Assembly (NCBI GenBank): GCA_903892995.1
Contig: CAITKP010000084.1
Location: 1 to 43,619 of the forward strand
Length of the DNA: 43,619 nucleotides
Source: an uncultured Campylobacterales bacterium
Lineage (GTDB): Bacteria > Campylobacterota > Campylobacteria > Campylobacterales > Sulfurimonadaceae
Direction: 5' to 3'
The translations under genes and the position numbers were made by a program. A model generated the notes under the pieces. That model was not told where the DNA came from. It ran no database searches and saw only the letters and a list, made by a program, of their open reading frames with translations. This document shows, one piece after another, positions 39,019 through 43,619 of this stretch (position 1 is its first letter; each line of letters starts with the position of its first letter).

Positions 39019-39957
39019 ATGAAAAGTATCAAAACTGTATCGATTTTGTTGGTATTGATTTTAGGGGCTTTTGTATATTACAACCTTCAAAAAACCCCAA
39101 CACAGAAGCCAGTTGAGCATAATAGTTCAAAACCTTTGATCGCTTTGAGTAGTTATGCTTTATATGATATTGCTAAAAATATTGCGGGTGAGAGCATGAA
39201 TATCTTTTGCATGCTTCCTTATGGTGTTGATGTGCATAGTTTTGAACCGACTCCTAAGATTATGGCAAGCATTAATGATGCAAAACTTGTCGTCTATAGC
39301 GGTGCGGGATTGCAACCGTGGACACATAGTTTTGAGGATCAAAAAAATGGCTTGGATATGAGCCGCTATGTGAAACTTCTTGATGCATCTATAGAGGAAG
39401 AGGAGGATGGACATCACCATCATGAATCAGATTTTGATCCTCACTATTGGCTTGATATTGACAATATGATTATCGCTACAAATATTCTCAAAGAGAAATT
39501 TATTAAGATTTCGCCTGAAAATCAAGATATGTATGAAGAGAATGCAAGAGAGTATATTATCAAACTTCAACAAATTGATCGGATTTACAAAGAAAAACTC
39601 TCTACATGTAAGCTCGATACAATCGTAGTAGAACATAATGCTTTTTCCTATTTAGCAAATAAATATTATTTTAATGTAAGTTCAATCAGCGGACTCTCGC
39701 CAGATGCCCAGCCAAGTGCTCAAGTGATGGAAAATATCATGAAAATTGTTAAAGAGAAAAATATCAATACAATCTTTTTTGAGTCTTTTGCAAGTGATAA
39801 AGTTGTTAAAACAATAGCAAGTGATGCGAAGGTAGAGGTTGATATGTTACAACCTTTGGAAAATATTACGCAAGAGGAAGCCAAAAAAGGTGCTACTTAT
39901 GAGAGCTTAATGCTTGATAACCTGAGTAAAATCGCTAAAAGTAGAGAGTGTCAATGA
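39019..39957 (+). CDS. znuA: Zinc/manganese ABC transporter substrate-binding protein
   Basis: A 312-aa cluster A-I solute-binding protein. An N-terminal signal or anchor segment (residues 7-24) precedes the domain. Metal ligands are suggested by GVDVHSFEPTP, the acidic/His-rich loop EEEEDGHHHHESD before DPHYWLD, VVEHNAFSYL and FFESFASDK. The His-rich loop is typical of zinc-specific ZnuA. The stop overlaps the znuC ATG (ATGA). Confidence 0.9.
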   Translation: MKSIKTVSILLVLILGAFVYYNLQKTPTQKPVEHNSSKPLIALSSYALYDIAKNIAGESMNIFCMLPYGVDVHSFEPTPKIMASINDAKLVVYSGAGLQPWTHSFEDQKNGLDMSRYVKLLDASIEEEEDGHHHHESDFDPHYWLDIDNMIIATNILKEKFIKISPENQDMYEENAREYIIKLQQIDRIYKEKLSTCKLDTIVVEHNAFSYLANKYYFNVSSISGLSPDAQPSAQVMENIMKIVKEKNINTIFFESFASDKVVKTIASDAKVEVDMLQPLENITQEEAKKGATYESLMLDNLSKIAKSRECQ

Positions 39958-40718
39958 AATTTGCCCTGCCCATCTTTGATGTTTCCTCTTTGAATTTAGA
40001 GATAAATTCACAAAAGATATTGGATTCTCTTTCATTAAAGATTTTTGCAGGGGAATATGATGCGATCATTGGTCCAAATGGTGGTGGTAAAACAACGCTT
40101 ATCCGTTTACTTTTAGGGCTTGAACAGCCAAGCAGCGGGACGATAAAAATCTTTGGAAAAAGTATCTCCGATTTTAAAGAATGGCATAAAATAGGCTATG
40201 TTCCTCAGCGTGCTTCTCATGTAGATGCTGCATTTCCAGCGACTGTTTTAGATGTTGTGAAAATGGGCAGAACAGCAAAAAGAGGTTTTTTTGCAAGATA
40301 TTCTGCGCAAGATGCTTTGTGTGTTGAAGATGCGATGCGAAAAATGGATGTTTTGGATATCAAAGATAAGATGATAGGAACGCTCTCAGGCGGACAAAGA
40401 CAAAGAGTGATGATCGCACGCGCTCTTGCTTCAAAGCCTGAAGTGATTATTTTGGATGAACCAAATACAGGCGTTGATGTTGCATCGCAACAGAGGTTTT
40501 ATGAGCTTTTGCGCAAACTCAATCGTGATGAAAAACTTACTATTATTTTCATAACACATGATATTGGGGTGATTGCAGATGATATTAAAAGGCTCTTTAC
40601 CGTTAACCGCAAATTGCTTACATGTAACAATCCAAAAGAAGCGATCAGTTGTGAAGATATGAGCAGACTTTATGGCGTGGATGCACATCTTCTTAGCAAC
40701 CATCACCACCATCATTAA
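39954..40718 (+). CDS. znuC: Zinc ABC transporter ATP-binding protein with His tail
   Basis: A 254-aa ABC ATPase. Walker A is GPNGGGKTTL, signature LSGGQRQRV, Walker B VIILDEPNTGVD, and the H-loop is IFITHD. The start is taken at ATG 39954, which overlaps the znuA stop; an in-frame GTG at 39948 is the alternative. The last residues are NHHHHH, an unusual natural His run that could bind zinc and sense cytoplasmic metal (inference). It carries one exact TTACATGTAA (LTCN). Confidence 0.92.
   Translation: MKFALPIFDVSSLNLEINSQKILDSLSLKIFAGEYDAIIGPNGGGKTTLIRLLLGLEQPSSGTIKIFGKSISDFKEWHKIGYVPQRASHVDAAFPATVLDVVKMGRTAKRGFFARYSAQDALCVEDAMRKMDVLDIKDKMIGTLSGGQRQRVMIARALASKPEVIILDEPNTGVDVASQQRFYELLRKLNRDEKLTIIFITHDIGVIADDIKRLFTVNRKLLTCNNPKEAISCEDMSRLYGVDAHLLSNHHHHH
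40618..40627. repeat. TTACATGTAA copy
   Basis: In znuC, reading L-T-C-N. Confidence 0.95.
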
Positions 40719-40728
40719 GGGAGTTGTG

Positions 40729-41517
40729 ATGTTTGAATATGATTTTATGCAAAGAGCTTTTTTGGCTGGATTTATTATTGCAACACTTGCATCGATTAGT
40801 GGCTCTTTTGTTGTCTTAAAACGCTACTCTATGATGACTGAGACTTTGGCACATTCTGCTCTTGTTGGTGTTGCTGTGGGACTTTTTGCTGGGCTCTCTC
40901 CACTTTGGATGGCTGTTGTGATGGCAATCTTTAGTGCATGGCTTATAGAATATCTGCGAAGTACGTTTCATCTTTATTCTGATGCGATTCTTGCCATTTT
41001 TCTCTCAGGTGCTTTAGCTCTTGCCATCATCATCGTCTCGCTTGGTGGCGCTTTTAATAACTCCCTATTTAGTTATCTTTTTGGTTCCATTCTTGCTGTT
41101 AATGATGAAGACCTTTTGACAATGGGTGTTTTTGGTGGGATTTCACTTATTTTACTTTTGGGATTTTCAAAAGAGCTGTTTTTTATCGCGTATGATGAAG
41201 AGGTGGCACAAACAAGTGGGATCAAGGTCAAGATGCTCAATTACTTGCTTGTCACTATTGTAGCTGTGATAATCGCTCTCTCCATTAGAGTTGTTGGGAC
41301 TTTGCTTATTGGTGCACTTATGGTTATCCCAAGTATCGCAGCACTTCAATACAGACTGGGATTTATAAAAACTGTTTTGCTCTCACTTCTCTTTGCACTC
41401 TCTTCAGTCGCTGCTGGGATGACACTTTCATACTATTATTCACTTCCATCGGGTGCAACGATAGTGATGTGTGTCATCGCTTTATTTATCACATCATTGG
41501 TTGTCAATAAAAGATGA
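40729..41517 (+). CDS. znuB: Zinc ABC transporter permease
   Basis: A 262-aa membrane permease with about eight helices. MQRAFLAGFIIATLASISGSFVVLKRYSMM and ETLAHSALVGVAVG are the ABC-3 family motifs, and VGTLLIGALMVIPSIAAL is the later conserved segment. The start is taken at ATG 40729 rather than an upstream ATG inside the znuC 3' end, because GGGAG lies just before it. It overlaps bioC by 4 bases (ATGA). Confidence 0.93.
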   Translation: MFEYDFMQRAFLAGFIIATLASISGSFVVLKRYSMMTETLAHSALVGVAVGLFAGLSPLWMAVVMAIFSAWLIEYLRSTFHLYSDAILAIFLSGALALAIIIVSLGGAFNNSLFSYLFGSILAVNDEDLLTMGVFGGISLILLLGFSKELFFIAYDEEVAQTSGIKVKMLNYLLVTIVAVIIALSIRVVGTLLIGALMVIPSIAALQYRLGFIKTVLLSLLFALSSVAAGMTLSYYYSLPSGATIVMCVIALFITSLVVNKR

Positions 41518-42230
41518 AGATCAATAAAGAGTTTTCAAAATATGCGCACAAGTATCAGCAGCTTAACCAGATTCAAACTGAGGTTGCTAAAAAACTTGTA
41601 GATAGTTTGAATAGATCCCTTATGGAGAAGCCTCAAAAGATATTGGACCTTGGTTGTGGAACTGGAGCGATCTATAAACTTATAGATTGGGAATTAGAAA
41701 AGTTTGTCGGTGTGGATTTTTCGCCTTCTATGCTCGCTCTGCATCCACAAGGCGAGAGGCTTACATGTAAGCTTGGTGATTTCAATGATGCTAATCTTTT
41801 TAGGGACTTGGAAAAAGAGGATTTTGATTTTATTATCTCGGCTTCTGCTTTGCAATGGGCGGATGATTTAGAGAGTGTTTTTACTCATATCGCAAAATTT
41901 GAGCTTCCGTTTTCTTTGGCGATCTTCACATCAGGAACATTTGCGACACTAAACAAAACAGCTGGCATTGATTCTGTGATTCCAGCATACGAGAAGATCA
42001 AACAACTTTCTCAAAAATGCTTACATGTAAGAGAAACAAATGTTGAAAAAGTTGTTTATACATTAGAGTTTGAAAATACAAGAGAGATGTTTCGCTATAT
42101 CAAAAAAAGTGGAGTAAGTGGAAATCGCAATCTGCTTACATATAAGCAGACAAAAAAGTTGATGCAAGAGTATCCGCTAAACTATTTGGAGTTTGAGGTT
42201 GTTTATATAAACTCTTTTTCCAAAGCGTAA
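41514..42230 (+). CDS. bioC: BioC-like methyltransferase
   Basis: A 238-aa SAM methyltransferase resembling BioC, which methylates malonyl-ACP to start biotin synthesis. The SAM motif ILDLGCGTGAIYK and the BioC-type FSKYAHKYQQLNQIQ opening are present, along with ASALQWADDLESVF. Other class I methyltransferases are not excluded. It overlaps znuB by 4 bases and its 3' end overlaps the convergent ThiD2-like gene by 28 bases. It carries exact palindromes at 41761 (LTCK) and 42021 (LHV) plus a variant at 42136. Confidence 0.8.
   Translation: MKINKEFSKYAHKYQQLNQIQTEVAKKLVDSLNRSLMEKPQKILDLGCGTGAIYKLIDWELEKFVGVDFSPSMLALHPQGERLTCKLGDFNDANLFRDLEKEDFDFIISASALQWADDLESVFTHIAKFELPFSLAIFTSGTFATLNKTAGIDSVIPAYEKIKQLSQKCLHVRETNVEKVVYTLEFENTREMFRYIKKSGVSGNRNLLTYKQTKKLMQEYPLNYLEFEVVYINSFSKA
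41761..41770. repeat. TTACATGTAA copy
   Basis: 12-bp form in bioC, reading L-T-C-K. Confidence 0.95.
42021..42030. repeat. TTACATGTAA copy
   Basis: 12-bp form in bioC, reading L-H-V. Confidence 0.95.
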
Positions 42231-42598
42231 AGAGAATAGCGTATATATTTAAAGTTTTCAGAAAGTTCTGGATCTACGAGTTTGTAAAGTTCTTCTAAGA
42301 CACGAGAGGATTCTTGTGCTCTTTTAAAGTTTGCGGTAATAATACTTGCTAAACTCTCTCTTTTCATTTCAGAAGTGGTTGATTGTCGTAAAACATCATT
42401 GATACTATCTCTATTTTGTAAAAAAGGTTTCATATCATCCACCTGTGCTAAGTGGCGTAGTTCTTTGAGTTTTAGGGATAGAGTTTTGTTATCGTCTTTG
42501 TATCTTGCAATATCTTCGACAACGCGTACCCCCTCTTTTAGGCGGTTGAGGTTAGCATCACACACCCGAAGAAGCTCGGGTGCCAATGTATTAGTCAT
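42203..42598 (-). CDS. ThiD2/ThiE-N-like helical protein
   Basis: A 131-aa, almost all-helical protein (LRVCDANLNRLKEGVRVVEDIARY, ESSRVLEELYKL). It resembles the domain found N-terminal to some ThiE proteins and annotated ThiD2 or thiamine-phosphate pyrophosphorylase-like; the helix with EGVRVVEDIAR and ESSRVLEEL is the signature. A role in hydroxymethylpyrimidine metabolism is proposed for the family and is not certain. The start is set at ATG 42598, overlapping the stop of the BI-1 gene. Confidence 0.6.
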   Translation of the reverse strand: MTNTLAPELLRVCDANLNRLKEGVRVVEDIARYKDDNKTLSLKLKELRHLAQVDDMKPFLQNRDSINDVLRQSTTSEMKRESLASIITANFKRAQESSRVLEELYKLVDPELSENFKYIRYSLYALEKEFI

Positions 42599-43298
42599 CA
42601 CTTGAACCAAAGATTCCAAAGAGTTGAAGCAAAGTTATAAATAGATTGAAAAAATCTAAGTATAAAGCGATCGCTCCATCCATCGGTGTTTCATATGCTC
42701 CATTGATAACGTTTTGTGTATCAAAAATTACCATTACACTGATAATAAGCAAAAATGCTGCTTGAATAATCAAAAACATCATTGGACTGTGCAAGAAAAA
42801 TGCATTTATCAATGAAAATCCAAGTATTACAAAAAAAGCAATCATCAATGGCTTTGTAAAAGTAGTAAAGTCAGTTGTTGTTTTTATCGCAAAAAAGCTC
42901 AATGCTCCAAAAAGAGCAGAAGTCATTAAAAATGCATTCGCAACTAAAGCACCTCCGCCATTCATTCCAAGAATATGGCTCAATAGCGGAGTAATAATAA
43001 CACCACTTGCAAATGTAAAAGCAAAAAGTGCGATCATATTTACACCAGGTTTATTTTTAACCATATTTAAACCAAACATTCCAAAAAGCATCCAAGGTAT
43101 TGCAATAAACCAATAGTTAGCTGCAACAACTCCAGCAAATGGAATCCCAACATATGCACCAGCCGCAGCTGCAAGCATAGAAGCCGCAAAAAGTTTATAA
43201 GTCTCTTTTACAAAAGAAACAGTCTGTGCTTCAGTGCGACGAGCTGTTTCAAAACCAAATGAAGTAGATCTTGCATAATCTCTATCATATAAACCCAT
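42591..43298 (-). CDS. BI-1/YccA-family membrane protein
   Basis: A 235-aa protein with a cytoplasmic N-terminus (about 45 residues) and seven hydrophobic segments, the Bax-inhibitor-1 topology. The typical MTSALFGALSFFAIKTTTDFTTF and ILYL-like C-terminal ALYLDFFNLFITLLQLFG are present. Bacterial members include YccA (an FtsH modulator) and calcium-leak YetJ. Which role applies is unknown. It is preceded by AGGAG near the ATG (TAGGAGATTAAT). Confidence 0.92.
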   Translation of the reverse strand: MGLYDRDYARSTSFGFETARRTEAQTVSFVKETYKLFAASMLAAAAGAYVGIPFAGVVAANYWFIAIPWMLFGMFGLNMVKNKPGVNMIALFAFTFASGVIITPLLSHILGMNGGGALVANAFLMTSALFGALSFFAIKTTTDFTTFTKPLMIAFFVILGFSLINAFFLHSPMMFLIIQAAFLLIISVMVIFDTQNVINGAYETPMDGAIALYLDFFNLFITLLQLFGIFGSSDD

Positions 43299-43494
43299 AT
43301 TAATCTCCTACCGATTCTACACTATAGTATATAGTTTGTTTTGTGCAGATCGTTTGTAAACATTAATTTAATGTATATTGGTGAATGAATAGTTAACAAC
43401 ATATAAATATGATCTTATAGTAATAGTAAAGATGGACAAAATTGGTAAAAATGAAATTTTTTACAAAGAATTTACAAATTCTTTCAAAAACCCC
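43299..43494. other. AT-rich region upstream of the rRNA promoter
   Basis: No ORF is seen. It holds the presumed leftward promoter of the BI-1 gene, a palindrome ACATTAATTTAATGT (43360-43374) of unknown use, and A/T tracts directly before the rRNA -35 that could be an UP element. Confidence 0.5.
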
Positions 43495-43523
43495 TTGACA
43501 TTGATTTCTGATTTGTCTATAAT
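43495..43523 (+). promoter_or_regulatory. Consensus rRNA operon promoter
   Basis: TTGACA (43495-43500) and TATAAT (43518-43523) are separated by 17 bases, a perfect sigma-70-type promoter and the only one in the window this good. An AT-rich stretch precedes it and a leader resembling 16S rRNA leaders follows. Confidence 0.85.
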
Positions 43524-43619
43524 TCCCGTCCACAAACGATGAGACCTTAAGTTAAGGCCTTGAGAGACGACGTCTTTCTAGTTTGAGATCATTGAAAACT
43601 AAGCAAGTAGATAACAAGA
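43524..43619 (+). other. rRNA operon leader (16S expected just beyond)
   Basis: The leader contains CCTTAAGTTAAGG and AGACGACGTCT inverted repeats, followed by GATCATTGAAAACTAAGCAAG. This kind of pre-16S leader is common in Campylobacterota. The mature 16S is not reached before the window ends. Confidence 0.7.

Noticed and set aside
43360-43374. Palindrome ACATTAATTTAATGT before the rRNA promoter as a member of the iterated family
   Set aside because: It is a different sequence, A/T-only at the core, seen once and readily arising in AT-rich DNA.

Overview
This 43.6 kb window is the replication-origin neighbourhood of a Campylobacterota (Epsilonproteobacteria) chromosome, most likely a Sulfurimonas-type organism. 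The evidence is the AT-rich sequence, the ruvC-dnaA-dnaN-gyrB arrangement, TGTGAATAA-type DnaA boxes, the Campylobacterota-style NrdA, PyrE and RNase J proteins, and frequent TTG starts. The genus is inferred from gene content and not proven. Almost everything is single-copy housekeeping sequence. I see no prophage, insertion sequence, CRISPR array or tRNA.

Layout. Positions 1-5.1 kb hold the start of a ThyX-like gene, a rhodanese gene, and a leftward operon nrdB-TPR protein-nitrilase-pcm, with a lipoprotein gene beside it. Positions 5.1-10.4 kb hold typA (leftward), then a PhoB/PhoR-like two-component system and cca (rightward). Positions 10.4-17.7 kb are the leftward block dnaA-dnaN-gyrB-GGDEF/EAL protein-queF-hypothetical. 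Positions 16.2-17.9 kb are a bipartite origin. A DnaA-trio/GC-rich/DnaA-box unwinding element lies in the dnaA-dnaN spacer, and a tandem DnaA-box array lies in the ruvC-dnaA spacer. Positions 17.9-23.6 kb hold ruvC, a PhnA-like gene and a phosphatase gene (rightward), facing purB-nrdA-hypothetical (leftward). Positions 23.6-25.1 kb hold an RluA-type pseudouridine synthase gene carrying two near-perfect parS centromere sites, followed by a 396-nt spacer with a third cluster of DnaA boxes and an untracked 37-aa membrane protein. Positions 25.1-32.3 kb hold hisF-nucleoside phosphorylase-rlmN (leftward) and rsmA-rnj-folE-fliI (rightward). Positions 32.3-43.3 kb hold pyrG-recJ, a Kef-type antiporter, secG/frr-pyrE, znuACB-bioC, and a BI-1 protein followed by a ThiD2-like protein. 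The window ends in a consensus rRNA promoter and leader that should run into 16S rRNA.

The most unusual signal is a short iterated palindrome, TTACATGTAA (extended CTTACATGTAAG). I count 23 exact copies plus at least eight one-mismatch copies in this window; roughly 0.2 would be expected by chance. It occurs inside genes (always as L-T-C or L-H-V), in spacers, once as a closely spaced pair that forms a terminator-like hairpin after typA, and once in each of the three DnaA-box-bearing spacers. This behaviour resembles that of DNA uptake sequences (Neisseria DUS, Haemophilus USS) or HIP1. I know of no description of this motif in this group. Function is unproven; an uptake or genome-organisation signal is the leading hypothesis.
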